NCBI GenBank assembly: GCA_000961655.1 | Contig: LADR01000049.1 | Span: 58,390 to 122,389, forward strand | Direction of reading: 5' to 3' | Source of the DNA: Desulfatitalea sp. BRH_c12 | Lineage (GTDB): Bacteria > Desulfobacterota > Desulfobacteria > Desulfobacterales > Desulfosarcinaceae | DNA length: 64,000 nucleotides | Part shown: piece after piece, positions 54,078 to 63,695 of the stretch | How the letters are laid out: every line of letters begins with the position of its first letter | Numbering within the stretch: the stretch's first letter is position 1 | Made by a program: the position numbers and the translations under genes | Notes under the pieces: model-generated | The model's database searches: none | What the model saw: the letters and a program-made list of their open reading frames with translations, nothing else | What the model was told of the DNA's origin: nothing

Positions 54078-55718
54078 ATGGAAATATCCGATGCAGTCAA
54101 ACCGCAATCATTGAATCAATGGGGGAAACCGGAGATGGGATCGTTTTGGAAGTCCAAGAATGTGCAATTGGTACTGGCGCTTGTGCTGGGAGCCATCATT
54201 CTGATGCTACCGCGCCCGGAAGGCACTCGCTTTAAAATTACAGGCGATGCTGACCGGCTGCTGCAGACCATTGCGGGCGAACAGTTTACAGTGGTACCAG
54301 TCAAGGACAAACCGGATCAATACATCCTTGAGTTGAAAAATCCGGACGCCATGGCACAGCCCGGCATCTATCTGGCCGAACAAGCCGCTGCCCTGGAAGG
54401 TCAGAATATACAGGTAGACTACATCGATGGGCTTTCACCGAAGGCCAAACGCTTTTTGGCTGTGTTGGGAGTTCTGGTGTTCCTGTTCGTGGTCGAACCG
54501 ATTCCACTTGAAATAACGGCCATCCTGATCGGGGTTTTTCTGGTGCTCATGCAGATCGTGGATGTCAAAACCGCCTGGGCGCCTTACATGCATCCTGTGG
54601 TAGTGTTCATCATGTGCTGCCTGATATTGGCCATTGCCCTGGACAAAGCCGGCATCACGGAACGGTTGGGGCATTTTATTGTGAAAAGGGCCGGCACCAG
54701 TGTCACGCGGTTCACCTTCATCATCTCGATCACCATGGGTATGGCCTCTGCGTTTATGCACGATGCCGCGGCGGTTTCCGTCGGAATCGTTACCATGCTG
54801 CCGCTGATGCGGGCAGCCAATATTGAACCGCATACCAAAACAGCGAAGTTTATGCTGATTTCCCTGGCTTTTGCCTGTTCATGCGGCGGTATGGGAAGCC
54901 TGGTGGGCGGCGGACGAAATATGGTCGCGGCCGCTTTCCTGCGCGAGTTTACCGGCTTGGAAATCACCTTTATGGAATGGATCTTGTACTGTATGCCGAT
55001 TGCGATGGTCACCGTGCCGGCCTCGGTATTTGTGGTCTACCTGGTCTTCCGGCCCGATCCGAACATCAAGCTACCCCAATTCGATGAAGAAGCCAAACCC
55101 TGGTCGGTTCAGGAGATTATGACCCTGAGTATCATTGGGGTGACGATGGTGGCCTGGTTGACCACCGGTTTGCATGGCATCCACTATTCGATCACCGGTA
55201 TGATCGGTGTGGCGGCTCTGGTGCTGGCCCGGATTCTAAAATGGGACGACATTCATGAAAATTTGGAGTGGGGTACTGCGCTGTTCATTTTCGGAGGCGG
55301 TATATCGCTGGGGTTGGCCATGGGGTTTTCGGGTGCGGCGGATTATTTTGCCAACCTGTTCTTCCCGCTGATCCAGGGCGGCGGCTGGTTGCTGCTCTTC
55401 GTGGGAGTAGCTGTCTTCGGTGCTTTGGTGACCAATGCCATGGCCAACGTGGCGGCGGCGGCCCTGATTCTGCCCATCGTCATCCCCATGGCCATATTGG
55501 AAGGTGTCGACCCGACGGTCCTGGCCTTGTGCCTGGGAACGGCCACGTCGTTTGCCATGCTCCTGGTGATCGGCTGTCCGCCGAACGCCATTGCCTACAG
55601 TTTCCGATACTTTAAATCAGCGGATCTGACCCGTGTGGGACTTTTGGCCACGCCGGTCCTGCTGTTTATACTTGTCTTGGTGGCGTCGATCTGGTGGAGT
55701 GTGTTGGGGCTGGTGTAG
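54078..55718 (+). CDS. SLC13/DASS family sodium:anion symporter (second copy) with N-terminal insert
   Basis: A 546-residue membrane protein of the same family as the one at 10232. The first helix (VQLVLALVLGAIILML) is followed by a soluble insert of about 70 residues (LLQTIAGEQFTVVPVKDKPD; ALEGQNIQVDYIDGLSPKAK), which is absent from the other copy. Then the transporter core follows, with CGGMGSLVGGGRNMVAAAFL and GCPPNAIAYSFRYFKSADL. The insert probably faces the periplasm and could bind ligand. Its substrate is unknown; sulfate or C4-dicarboxylates are the usual options. Confidence 0.87.
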   Translation: MEISDAVKPQSLNQWGKPEMGSFWKSKNVQLVLALVLGAIILMLPRPEGTRFKITGDADRLLQTIAGEQFTVVPVKDKPDQYILELKNPDAMAQPGIYLAEQAAALEGQNIQVDYIDGLSPKAKRFLAVLGVLVFLFVVEPIPLEITAILIGVFLVLMQIVDVKTAWAPYMHPVVVFIMCCLILAIALDKAGITERLGHFIVKRAGTSVTRFTFIISITMGMASAFMHDAAAVSVGIVTMLPLMRAANIEPHTKTAKFMLISLAFACSCGGMGSLVGGGRNMVAAAFLREFTGLEITFMEWILYCMPIAMVTVPASVFVVYLVFRPDPNIKLPQFDEEAKPWSVQEIMTLSIIGVTMVAWLTTGLHGIHYSITGMIGVAALVLARILKWDDIHENLEWGTALFIFGGGISLGLAMGFSGAADYFANLFFPLIQGGGWLLLFVGVAVFGALVTNAMANVAAAALILPIVIPMAILEGVDPTVLALCLGTATSFAMLLVIGCPPNAIAYSFRYFKSADLTRVGLLATPVLLFILVLVASIWWSVLGLV

Positions 55719-55846
55719 ATCAAAACAAAACCAGTCGGTCGGGATTGTACCTGCAAGACCCCCATTCTTGCCCCCTTCAACGGAGGGGACAATGGGGGAG
55801 AGACGCCGGGCCCCTCAAGCCAATGGCCGTCAAGGAGACGAATCGC

Positions 55847-57001
55847 ATGGAAGCTGAACAATTGAAAGCAATGCGTCTGCTTCTGGTCGATGATGAAGAG
55901 GACTTCCGGCAAACTCTGGTCAAACGTCTAAACAAACGCGGGATCACTGCACATCAGGCTGGCAGTGGGGAGAAGTGCCTGTCCTTGCTGGCCGACCAGC
56001 CCATGGATGTGGTGGTACTGGATGTCAAAATGCCGGGAATGAATGGTATCGATGTCCTTCATCATATTAAGCGCATGGGGATATCCACCGAAGTCATTCT
56101 ACTCACCGGGCATGCTGCCACCCAGGATGGCGTGGAAGGCATCAAAACCGGGGCCTTTGATTATTTGAGCAAGCCGGTTCAATTTGAACACCTGCTGGGC
56201 AAGATCATGCAGGCCTATGATAAAATCCTGGGAGCGCGTGAAAAACATCAGGCCGCCGAGTACAAGGCGCGCCTGGCGCAGCAGATGATCGCAACGGAAC
56301 GCTTGGCGGCGCTAGGCACTCTGGCGGCAGGCGTTGCCCATGAGATCAATAATCCTCTGGCGATCATCAATGAGGCAGCCGGCTTTATGCGTCTGGTACT
56401 CAATAAACAGACTGCCGACATGCCGCGCAAGGAAGCCTTCGAAAAAGCACTCGAAAAGATCGAGAACAGCGTTAAGCGGGCGCGTGCAATCACCCATCAA
56501 TTATTGGGCAGCGTCCGTAAAAACGATTCGGTACTGGCCGAGGTCGATATCACCGAACTGGTGGGTGAAACGATGCAACTGATGCTCAATGAAACGCGTG
56601 AGAAAAACATATCCCTGTCTCTCGACGCGGCCGCGGATCTGAGCGCCATTTGGGTCGAACCGAACCAGGTCCGTCAGATTCTGATCAACCTGTTGAGCAA
56701 TGCCATTCAAGCCACCCCGGCACAGGGCCGCGTTTGGATCAAGGTCGCCAACAGCGCCGGGGGTGTTTCGATAGATGTCTGCGATGATGGCACAGGCATC
56801 CCCAGGGAAAATCTGGAAAAGATTTTTGAACCTTTTTTCAGTACTAAATCGCCCGGAAAGGGGACCGGCCTTGGGCTGTATGTCACCCGGCAGATTGTCG
56901 AAAAACTCGGTGGCACGATCGAGGTGCGCAGCCAGCTCGGCAAGGGGTCTCAATTTACAGTTCACATACCAAATCAGGTCGGTCGACATCTTGATCATTG
57001 A
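55847..57001 (+). CDS. Hybrid receiver-histidine kinase
   Basis: A 384-residue soluble protein: an N-terminal receiver ([36 protein letters not shown]), a helical linker, His[22 protein letters not shown] with His165, and a complete ATPase domain ([27 protein letters not shown]). The receiver at the N-terminus makes it a kinase whose activity is set by phosphorylation from another kinase. The ATG at 55847 follows AAGGAGACG. Confidence 0.93.
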   Translation: MEAEQLKAMRLLLVDDEEDFRQTLVKRLNKRGITAHQAGSGEKCLSLLADQPMDVVVLDVKMPGMNGIDVLHHIKRMGISTEVILLTGHAATQDGVEGIKTGAFDYLSKPVQFEHLLGKIMQAYDKILGAREKHQAAEYKARLAQQMIATERLAALGTLAAGVAHEINNPLAIINEAAGFMRLVLNKQTADMPRKEAFEKALEKIENSVKRARAITHQLLGSVRKNDSVLAEVDITELVGETMQLMLNETREKNISLSLDAAADLSAIWVEPNQVRQILINLLSNAIQATPAQGRVWIKVANSAGGVSIDVCDDGTGIPRENLEKIFEPFFSTKSPGKGTGLGLYVTRQIVEKLGGTIEVRSQLGKGSQFTVHIPNQVGRHLDH

Positions 57002-57147
57002 GGTCCTATACTCTAGCCGGCCACCGGCTATACCAATACGATACCCCATCCTCCCATTCCTTTGCACAACGAGCGCGGGTAAAAGGCGGATGGACACCTA
57101 AATAACAGGATGACGAAATTGAAGTCCGAAAGCAAAGGAGACGCACG

Positions 57148-57588
57148 ATGATCAAAATACCTACCCATATTTTGCTGGTCGATGATGAAAAGGATTTCGT
57201 GGAAATGCTCGCTTTGCGGCTGAACGAAACCGGCGAAAAAGTCACCCCGGCCTATGACGGCCAGATGGGCCTCGATATTTTAAAAAGAGAGAATATCGAC
57301 GTGGTCATTCTGGACATCAAGATGCCCGGCATGGACGGCATCCAGGTCCTCAGGGAGATCAAATCGCTTTATCCATTGGTCGAGGTGATTTTGCTGACCG
57401 GCCACGGAAGCGCCGAAACCGCCGTGGAGGGCATGAAGCTGGGGGCATTCGATTATCTTCTGAAACCGGCCGATGCTGATGAACTGACAGCCAAGTTGCA
57501 GGGCGCCAGGGAGAAAAAAGAAGCCCAGGAAGAACGTATCCGCAAAGCGGAGGTCAGATTGCTACTGAGAAAAGGTGGCAACATTTGA
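57148..57588 (+). CDS. Single-domain response regulator (E)
   Basis: A 146-residue receiver with LLVDDEKDF, VVILDIKMPGMDG (phospho-Asp), LLTGHGSA and YLLKPAD, and a charged helical tail. ATG at 57148 follows AAAGGAG. It is the probable target of the hybrid kinase 147 bases upstream. A CBS-pair gene follows 95 bases later. Confidence 0.92.
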   Translation: MIKIPTHILLVDDEKDFVEMLALRLNETGEKVTPAYDGQMGLDILKRENIDVVILDIKMPGMDGIQVLREIKSLYPLVEVILLTGHGSAETAVEGMKLGAFDYLLKPADADELTAKLQGAREKKEAQEERIRKAEVRLLLRKGGNI

Positions 57589-57683
57589 TTCGGATTTTGT
57601 GGATATTCGTCATCGATCCGTTGGGTTGGGCTTCCGATTCGACGATTTGATACTTGCATCCCTCAGCCCCAGGAGGCTTGAAA

Positions 57684-58250
57684 ATGAGAAGAATAACCGT
57701 GCAGGAGTTGATGGTGCCGCTTTCGGAATATGCCACCGTATCCGAGGACGCGACCCTTGAAGAGGCGATCATCTCACTGAAAAAGGCCCAGGCGTCGTAT
57801 GATTGTTCCAAGTATCGTCATCGCGCCGTATTGGTACTAGATAAAAAAAATCGCGTTGTGGGAAAAGTCAGTCAGTTGGACGCCCTCAAGTCATTGGAGC
57901 CGAAATATAATGAAATCCAGGTCGAAAGCGACAGAACCACCTTCAGCCACTTCAGCCGCTTGTTTCTCCGATCCATGGTGAAATCTTATCACCTCTTTGA
58001 TAAGCCACTGGATGTCCTGCGAAAAAAAGCGGCCCAAATCCATGTCAAAGATTTCATGTACAAATGCACCGAGGTAGAACAGTTGGATGCGGATACCACC
58101 CTGGATGAAGCCATTCACATGCTGATCATGGGGTGTCATCAATCTCTACTGGTGACCCGGGGCGATGACGTTATCGGTATTTTACGTTTGACCGATGTGT
58201 TCGAAGCCGTATTCCAAACCATGACGGACAAAACGCGGAAAGCAAGCTGA
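57684..58250 (+). CDS. CBS-domain-pair protein (copy 3)
   Basis: A 188-residue CBS pair, closest in layout to those at 9621 and 23340: ITVQELMVPLSEYATVSEDA, HRAVLVLDKKNRVVGKVSQL, then FMYKCTEVEQLDADTTLDEA and LLVTRGDDVIGILRLTDVF. The ATG at 57684 follows AGGAGG. It completes the second receiver + SLC13 + CBS group. Confidence 0.88.
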   Translation: MRRITVQELMVPLSEYATVSEDATLEEAIISLKKAQASYDCSKYRHRAVLVLDKKNRVVGKVSQLDALKSLEPKYNEIQVESDRTTFSHFSRLFLRSMVKSYHLFDKPLDVLRKKAAQIHVKDFMYKCTEVEQLDADTTLDEAIHMLIMGCHQSLLVTRGDDVIGILRLTDVFEAVFQTMTDKTRKAS

Positions 58251-58263
58251 AAACGCAAAAGTC

Positions 58264-58288
58264 GCCCTCTCCCTTGCCGGGAGAGGGC
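58264..58288. repeat. GCCCTCTCCC hairpin after CBS gene
   Basis: A perfect 10-bp stem (58264-58273 with 58279-58288) around TTGCC. The plus strand lacks a T-run; it may be a REP-like structure or a poor terminator. Confidence 0.55.
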
Positions 58289-58336
58289 AGAGAAAGACAG
58301 TGCCGCCCTGAAGGCGTGCTTTCTCGCGTCGGATTA

Positions 58337-58353
58337 TTTTACATGGTGTAAAA
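58337..58353. promoter_or_regulatory. Palindrome TTTTACA-TGG-TGTAAAA upstream of kinase/NtrC pair
   Basis: Exact 7-bp arms around three bases. The same 7-bp arms recur at 61612-61628, and the core recurs at 44726-44738. It lies about 220 bases upstream of a weak sigma-54-like box at 58571. Confidence 0.6.
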
Positions 58354-58570
58354 AAACCGAACACCGACCGCCTCGGACATGTACCACTTCTTTGTCACCC
58401 GTCTTGATATCCAGAAGATTATCAGAAGGCGCGATTATTGCTGTTGGAAACTGCTGAGTAAAATGGATTGGAGCGCTTACGATCTTGTGCGCTTTTTGAA
58501 TCCAAGCCTGAACATTGGCAGGATGGTCTAGACCCTGGGAGTAAAACATATTGCGTCAGTCGCCAAAGCA

Positions 58571-58586
58571 TGGTTCTAATTGTGCA
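58571..58586 (+). promoter_or_regulatory. Weak sigma-54-like promoter of kinase/NtrC pair
   Basis: TGGTTCTAATTGTGCA keeps GG and GC at 12-base spacing but lacks the CA of the -24 box and the second T of TTGC. It lies about 46 bases before the gene start. Confidence 0.35.
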
Positions 58587-58631
58587 GAAAGCACGCGGTT
58601 TCCGAGTTCTCGGGGCATCGCGAAACAAAGA

Positions 58632-60107
58632 ATGATGTCGAGAAGACTGATTCCTATGTGGCACCATCTCAATCTACGATCGCGGATTTATCTGCTGCTG
58701 GTGGCACTGGTGGTCATTTCGTTGCTCGCCGGCAGCGTCATGGTATGGTACACGAATCGCGTGCAATCATTGCTGTCGAATATTATTGATCAAAATGTCG
58801 CCGCCTTTAAAGCTGCGGAGGCGTTGCAGACCGCATTGGTCAATCAAAAGGGCTTTGTCACCTACTTTTTCATGGATGGCGATCCGGACTGGCTTCGCCA
58901 GTTGGGCGAACACCGCCAGATTTTCAAGGATCGTTTGATCGATGCCCAGAAACTGGCGCAGGACCGCATCCAGCAGGTTGCCGTTGAGCAGATCAGCCGG
59001 GAGTACCAGGCCTATATTGAGCTGAAAGACCGTGTCATCGCTCTTTATACAAACGGCGACCGCAAGCAGGGCACTGAACTGCACCCGCAGGTGCGTTCTT
59101 TGTTCGCCGATATCCTGCTGCAATGCGATCGTTTCAAAGAAATGCATTTTGCGCGCATCAAAACCGCCCAGGTAAGCAGCAACCGCACGGCCGCGCAGCT
59201 CAAAATCGCCGCGGTGGCCGCCATTGGTGCGCATGTGATCCTGGCCCTGACCATCGCGGTAATCTTTTTCCGGCAAATCATGGTGCCGGTGACCCGCATG
59301 CTCCAGGCTATGGGGCACGGAGCAGCTTCGGAGGAGTCCGGCAATATTGTCGCCACGCTGAACCGCAATGTAATAGACTTGCTGCAGAACGTGGACCAGG
59401 CCCAAATTGAACTTGAGAAAAGCCGCGAGCATCTGTTGCAAACCGAAAAAATGGCCATGGTCGGGAGATTGGCCGCCGGAATGGCACACACCATCCGCAA
59501 CCCTTTCACATCCGTCAAAATGCGTCTGTTCAGCCTGGGACGGTCCTTAACCCTTTCCGAGCCGCAGAAAGATGATTTCGAAGTCATTTCTCACGAAATC
59601 CGCCACATCGATGCCATTGTCCAGAATTTTCTCGAATTTTCGCGGCCGCCCAAACTGGTCCTTCAGCCGGTCAGCCCATCGGTTATCGTGGATAACGCCA
59701 TTAAACTGCTGGTCCACCGGCTAAAATCCTATGACGTGGCCATTCAGGTGCAGCGCCGTGACCCGCTCCCTGAAATAATAGGCGATTCCGAACAGTTAAA
59801 GGAAGTATTGGTAAATCTCATCGTCAATGCCTGTGAGGCCATGGAGGATGGCGGATCGATTCGGATTGAAGAAACGATCCACGATGCGCAGGTCGTTCTG
59901 CGTGTTTGCGACTCTGGTCCGGGCATCGCGCCTGCCATCATGGACAAGATATTTCATCCTTTTTTCACCACCAAGGAAGATGGCACCGGATTGGGTCTCA
60001 GTATTGCCAGACGCATCGTTGAGGAGCACGGCGGCTCGCTTGAGATTGCTTCCCATGAAGCAAAAGGCGCGGCTTTCGTGATTACCCTGCCTATAAAGGA
60101 GAATTAA
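58632..60107 (+). CDS. Membrane histidine kinase with helical-bundle sensor
   Basis: A kinase of about 491 residues. Helix 1 (near residues 18-40) and helix 2 (near 195-215) enclose a mostly alpha-helical sensor like the four-helix-bundle type. HisKA reads GMAHTIRNPFTSVKMRLFS with His286, the HxxRNP variant often found in kinases paired with NtrC regulators. The ATPase domain follows (LVNLIVNACEAMEDGGS; GTGLGLSIARRI). Starts at 58632, 58635 and 58656 are possible; none has a strong ribosome site. The partner regulator starts two bases after the stop. Confidence 0.9.
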   Translation: MMSRRLIPMWHHLNLRSRIYLLLVALVVISLLAGSVMVWYTNRVQSLLSNIIDQNVAAFKAAEALQTALVNQKGFVTYFFMDGDPDWLRQLGEHRQIFKDRLIDAQKLAQDRIQQVAVEQISREYQAYIELKDRVIALYTNGDRKQGTELHPQVRSLFADILLQCDRFKEMHFARIKTAQVSSNRTAAQLKIAAVAAIGAHVILALTIAVIFFRQIMVPVTRMLQAMGHGAASEESGNIVATLNRNVIDLLQNVDQAQIELEKSREHLLQTEKMAMVGRLAAGMAHTIRNPFTSVKMRLFSLGRSLTLSEPQKDDFEVISHEIRHIDAIVQNFLEFSRPPKLVLQPVSPSVIVDNAIKLLVHRLKSYDVAIQVQRRDPLPEIIGDSEQLKEVLVNLIVNACEAMEDGGSIRIEETIHDAQVVLRVCDSGPGIAPAIMDKIFHPFFTTKEDGTGLGLSIARRIVEEHGGSLEIASHEAKGAAFVITLPIKEN

Positions 60108-60108
60108 G

Positions 60109-61539
60109 GTGAACACGATTCTCATTGTTGATGACGATGATCAATTACGCCAAAGTTTCGAAAAACTGCTCACCGAGGAAGGCTATCATGCCGTTGGCGC
60201 AGCTTCGGCTGAAACAGGCATTCAGCTCATGGCGGAAACCAATCCTGACCTGATCATTCTCGATGTGCGCCTGCCCGGCATCAATGGATTGGAAGCATTC
60301 AAAATCATCCACCGCATGCAACCAAAGCTGCCCGTGGTCATCATGACCGCATACGGAACCATGGAAACCGCCATCAGCGCCACCAAGTTGGGGGCCTTCG
60401 ATTATATCCTCAAGCCCTTCGACATACCGGAGATGCTGGCGACGATTCAGCAGGCATTGAACGCCAGCCGTTTCATGCGCACCAGCGTAGCGATCAACAC
60501 GATCCCTGAAAAAGCGGAACTGGACGCCATGATCGGCAGCAGTCCTGTCATGCAGAAGGTTTATAAAGCGGTCGGCCGCGTTGCGTCCACCGACGCAACC
60601 GTGCTGATCCGCGGAGAGTCGGGCACCGGCAAAGAACTTGCGGCAAGGGCGATCTATCAACATAGCTTGCGTACCGAAAAGCCCTTTCTCGTTATCAACT
60701 GTGTGGCCATTCCCGAAACCCTTCTGGAAAGCGAACTTTTCGGCTATGAAAAAGGCGCATTCACCGGCGCTGTCCATCGCCGTATCGGCAAAATCGAACA
60801 AGCCAGCGGAGGAACGGTTTTTTTAGATGAAATCGGTGACATGCCCATGTCCCTGCAAGCCAAAATGCTGCGACTGCTGCAGGAACGAAGCATCGAACGA
60901 CTGGGTGGCCGCCAAACCCTTGCGGTCGATGTTCGGATCATTGCGGCCACCAATCGCAATCTGGAGGATATGATCGCGCAAGGTTTGTTCCGTGAGGACC
61001 TCTATTACCGATTGAAGGTCGTTACCATCTGGATGCCGCCCTTGAATCAAAGAAGTACCGATATTGCGGATTTGACACGCTACTACCTTGCTCGGTATGC
61101 GTCTGAATTACGGATTAAAAATCCGGGAATCACCGGTGACGCGATCGCCACGCTCGAGCAAATGAATTGGCCCGGCAATGTTCGTGAACTGGCCAATACT
61201 TTGCAAAAAGTACTCATCTTCAATCGCGGCATGCCGGTTCAAAAAAGTGATATCATCAGCGCCTCAGGCAAAACGGACAAGCCCTCGAACAGTGAGAACA
61301 GCACCGCTTTGGAAGATGCCTTGCGCAACTGGCTGCGCCATAACATGCACAACGCCGATGGCGGAATATTCGAAATGCTGACCGATCAATTCTCGGCCAT
61401 GTTGATCAAGGAAGCTTTGAATTTGACCGGCGGCAATCGCTCCCAGGCCGCCAAATTGCTGGGTATGTCGCGTCCGACGCTGCATTCAAAGATAGACAAA
61501 TACCATCTGGCATTTGAAACACTGGTCAGGCAAGAGTAA
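60109..61539 (+). CDS. NtrC-type sigma-54-dependent response regulator (2)
   Basis: A 476-residue activator: receiver (VDDDDQLRQS; phospho-Asp52 in IILDVRLPGING; YILKPFD), AAA+ domain with GESGTGKE (near 169-176), GAFTGA (near 216-221) and TVFLDEIGD, and a Fis-type helix-turn-helix (RSQAAKLLGMSRPTLHSKID). The GTG at 60109 follows AAAGGAG. The TTTTACA-N3-TGTAAAA palindromes flank this operon on both sides, so it is the best candidate for their ligand; that is inference. Confidence 0.95.
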   Translation: MNTILIVDDDDQLRQSFEKLLTEEGYHAVGAASAETGIQLMAETNPDLIILDVRLPGINGLEAFKIIHRMQPKLPVVIMTAYGTMETAISATKLGAFDYILKPFDIPEMLATIQQALNASRFMRTSVAINTIPEKAELDAMIGSSPVMQKVYKAVGRVASTDATVLIRGESGTGKELAARAIYQHSLRTEKPFLVINCVAIPETLLESELFGYEKGAFTGAVHRRIGKIEQASGGTVFLDEIGDMPMSLQAKMLRLLQERSIERLGGRQTLAVDVRIIAATNRNLEDMIAQGLFREDLYYRLKVVTIWMPPLNQRSTDIADLTRYYLARYASELRIKNPGITGDAIATLEQMNWPGNVRELANTLQKVLIFNRGMPVQKSDIISASGKTDKPSNSENSTALEDALRNWLRHNMHNADGGIFEMLTDQFSAMLIKEALNLTGGNRSQAAKLLGMSRPTLHSKIDKYHLAFETLVRQE

Positions 61540-61611
61540 TCCTGTCATCGGTCCACACCGTTCGGGCAAGCCCGACTGAAGGTCCAAGGTTCGCTGATCA
61601 TGCCTTTACGC

Positions 61612-61628
61612 TTTTACATTGTGTAAAA
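61612..61628. promoter_or_regulatory. Palindrome TTTTACA-TTG-TGTAAAA, candidate enhancer
   Basis: Identical in arms to the site at 58337. It lies 108-124 bases upstream of the strong sigma-54 promoter at 61736, with an AT-rich stretch (61681-61718) between them suited to bending. This is a standard enhancer arrangement. Confidence 0.65.
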
Positions 61629-61735
61629 TCCTTTCAACCCTCACAGGCCATCCAGCAGGCCTGCCCAGTCGTCCCCAAAGCAATTTTTACTTATTATAAA
61701 TGATACTTATAAATTTTCGCGCTCTCCGATCCCAC

Positions 61736-61751
61736 TGGCATATCGATTGCT
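61736..61751 (+). promoter_or_regulatory. Sigma-54 promoter of the divergent receiver gene
   Basis: TGGCATATCGATTGCT is a full -24/-12 match with correct spacing. The transcription start is predicted near 61762, about 90 bases before the ATG. Confidence 0.9.
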
Positions 61752-61850
61752 CTATCGTTTGACAGGGCAAAACCCGGTGCGGTGGTGGTGTCTCGACCAA
61801 GCAGACGATTCGTCCCGCATCTTTTACAGGCAAAGTGGTCATCGGCACCT

Positions 61851-62225
61851 ATGACACTCATAAAAACCATTTTGATTGCAGATCGCAACCCGCGAATTCT
61901 TGCTTTTTTAAAGAGGGAGCTCAACTCAGAGGGCTATTGCACACATACGGTCGAGAACAGCAAGCAACTGCGCCAATGGATTCACAACCATCCCACCTGT
62001 GATCTATTCATCATCGATCCGGATTTGTTCAGCGATGTGGGCTTATACGACGTACTCTTTACCTGCCGGCGGATGACAGCTCTGCCGATCATTTTGCATG
62101 GTCTGCCTGACGACTATCCACCCCATTGGAACGCACTGAACCCGATACGGTTCATTGCAAAAAGCGGGACAAGCATCGAAGAATTAAAAAAGGTCATCGG
62201 CGCCTGGCGGCGTACGCCGGCCTAA
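61851..62225 (+). CDS. Divergent single-domain receiver protein
   Basis: A 124-residue receiver-like protein. The first acidic loop reads LIADRNPR with one Asp, the phospho-acceptor position is Asp56 in FIIDPDLF, and the Lys of FIAKSG is kept. The switch Thr/Ser position is altered (ILHGLPDD). It may still be phosphorylated but is far from the other receivers. The ATG at 61851 lies downstream of a sigma-54 promoter and palindrome; a longer frame upstream is excluded by the promoter position. Confidence 0.75.
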   Translation: MTLIKTILIADRNPRILAFLKRELNSEGYCTHTVENSKQLRQWIHNHPTCDLFIIDPDLFSDVGLYDVLFTCRRMTALPIILHGLPDDYPPHWNALNPIRFIAKSGTSIEELKKVIGAWRRTPA

Positions 62226-62291
62226 CCCTCCGTCGCAGACACCGGCCGTCATTGTCGAAATTTAATATGATTTATGGAAATCATTTGGAAC

Positions 62292-63341
62292 TCAGTTTAA
62301 ATCAGTCCATAATATGTGTCCTGTTTCATAATCGTATGATCCGTCACCATTAGTATCCGCATCCACATGACAGTAGATTTCGTCAATAGCGGATAATCTT
62401 GCTCTCGTTGGGCCCCCGACTGCTCCGTCTTTGCCAGCTAGCACGAATTGTCCGGAAGAAGGATAATCAGAAGAATAATAGACCCGAAAAGGAGTCGTTG
62501 TCGTCAAGTCGACATAACCGTAATCTGGATCGTAAAACCGGCCGTTGATAACAATCTCGGTATACCCATAGTATTCGGTTATATCCATTTGATAGTTTTC
62601 AATTTTGTAAACCTGACTGGTGTTATCATTACGAAGCAACATGTTCATTGTTGCGGAAGTTGTGGAGCCGGAAATCGAAAATTCAATTGAACCGTTCATA
62701 GTTATGGATTCGGACCCGTCAGTACCGGTGATCGAAGTAAAGTACAATGTAAATAATTGCAGCTCCTCGGTGCTCACATTTATGATACCGGAAAAAGAGC
62801 ATCTGCCATTAATTACCATTCCATCTTCGCAGTAACCGTTGAAATCCAGGGTGCCAGAAAAAGCACCGCTATCCGTATTCACTTGTATGCTGTAAGAAGC
62901 GCTGCCTCCGCAGGTTCCATCGAAGGAGTCAGATTCGGATTGAGTGGCCGCTGAAACCTTTGAGTTGGAGTAGGTTTGAAAATCGATGTTTTCAACCGCA
63001 TTTCCCAATATTTCGGTTATATCGCTGAGGAAAGGCTTTGCCATTTTGCTCGACGTTGCACCCGTATCGTAAAGCGCAGCAATACCTGAAAGTCCCATGG
63101 TATTGGCTCCAGATTCGAATGCTGAAGCAGAAAGACTTGCGGCATTATCCTGGGTAATGGTGGCGGGCGTACTGAGTCCCGAATAGGTCAGACTGGAACT
63201 ACCATTACTCGCGCTGCCATCATCACCACCCCCCCCACCGCCGCATCCATTGGTAAGGAGAAAGAGCAAGGATATACAAACGAATGCTACAAAGTGAATC
63301 CTAAATTTCCAAGGCTTGGTACAAGACCGAATTTGATCCAT
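62292..63341 (-). CDS. Predicted lipoprotein of unknown function
   Basis: A 349-residue exported protein. A hydrophobic segment (VAFVCISLLFLLTNGC) ends in a lipobox cysteine, followed by a glycine run encoded partly by eight Cs (plus strand 63229-63236). The mature part is rich in Ser, Thr, Gly and Asp with beta-strand-like repeats, and has few cysteines (CGGSASYSIQ; NGYCEDGMVINGRCSF). The ATG at 63341 follows AGGAGGGGG. It resembles cell-surface lipoproteins, but no family is recognised. Confidence 0.78.
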   Translation of the reverse strand: MDQIRSCTKPWKFRIHFVAFVCISLLFLLTNGCGGGGGGDDGSASNGSSSLTYSGLSTPATITQDNAASLSASAFESGANTMGLSGIAALYDTGATSSKMAKPFLSDITEILGNAVENIDFQTYSNSKVSAATQSESDSFDGTCGGSASYSIQVNTDSGAFSGTLDFNGYCEDGMVINGRCSFSGIINVSTEELQLFTLYFTSITGTDGSESITMNGSIEFSISGSTTSATMNMLLRNDNTSQVYKIENYQMDITEYYGYTEIVINGRFYDPDYGYVDLTTTTPFRVYYSSDYPSSGQFVLAGKDGAVGGPTRARLSAIDEIYCHVDADTNGDGSYDYETGHILWTDLN

Positions 63342-63695
63342 TATCTTCCCCCTCCTTATGAATAAGATTACAAAAATCGAACCACAAGAGGCACCATCTC
63401 ACGTTTCTTGGAGCAAGCGCGTTTTTCAGGGCATATAGAAAGGAAATCATCTATAATTCAACTGTGCCGCGTTCTCAATTGTGAAATGATCTTTACAAAA
63501 CCACTTCACGTCAAGAACATTGGAACAGTGAAACTGGTGATTTTTTTTGAAGGAGCACACTCTTTTCACTTAAGTGTACCTGATTGTCAACAAAAAAATG
63601 GAACTACAGATCTCCTTATCAACGAATCAGCAGTTCATTATTTCTGCTTCAAAACCGCTCAAGAAAAAACTTCGTCAAACCGCCGCCATACCCTT
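63342..63695. other. AT-rich interval without recognised gene
   Basis: The base composition is clearly more AT-rich than the first 62 kb. A plus-strand frame (63408-63740) overlaps the next gene and has no ribosome site, so I do not call it. Confidence 0.5.

Noticed and set aside
58264..58288. Terminator after the third CBS gene
   Set aside because: The stem is strong, but no T-run follows on the plus strand.
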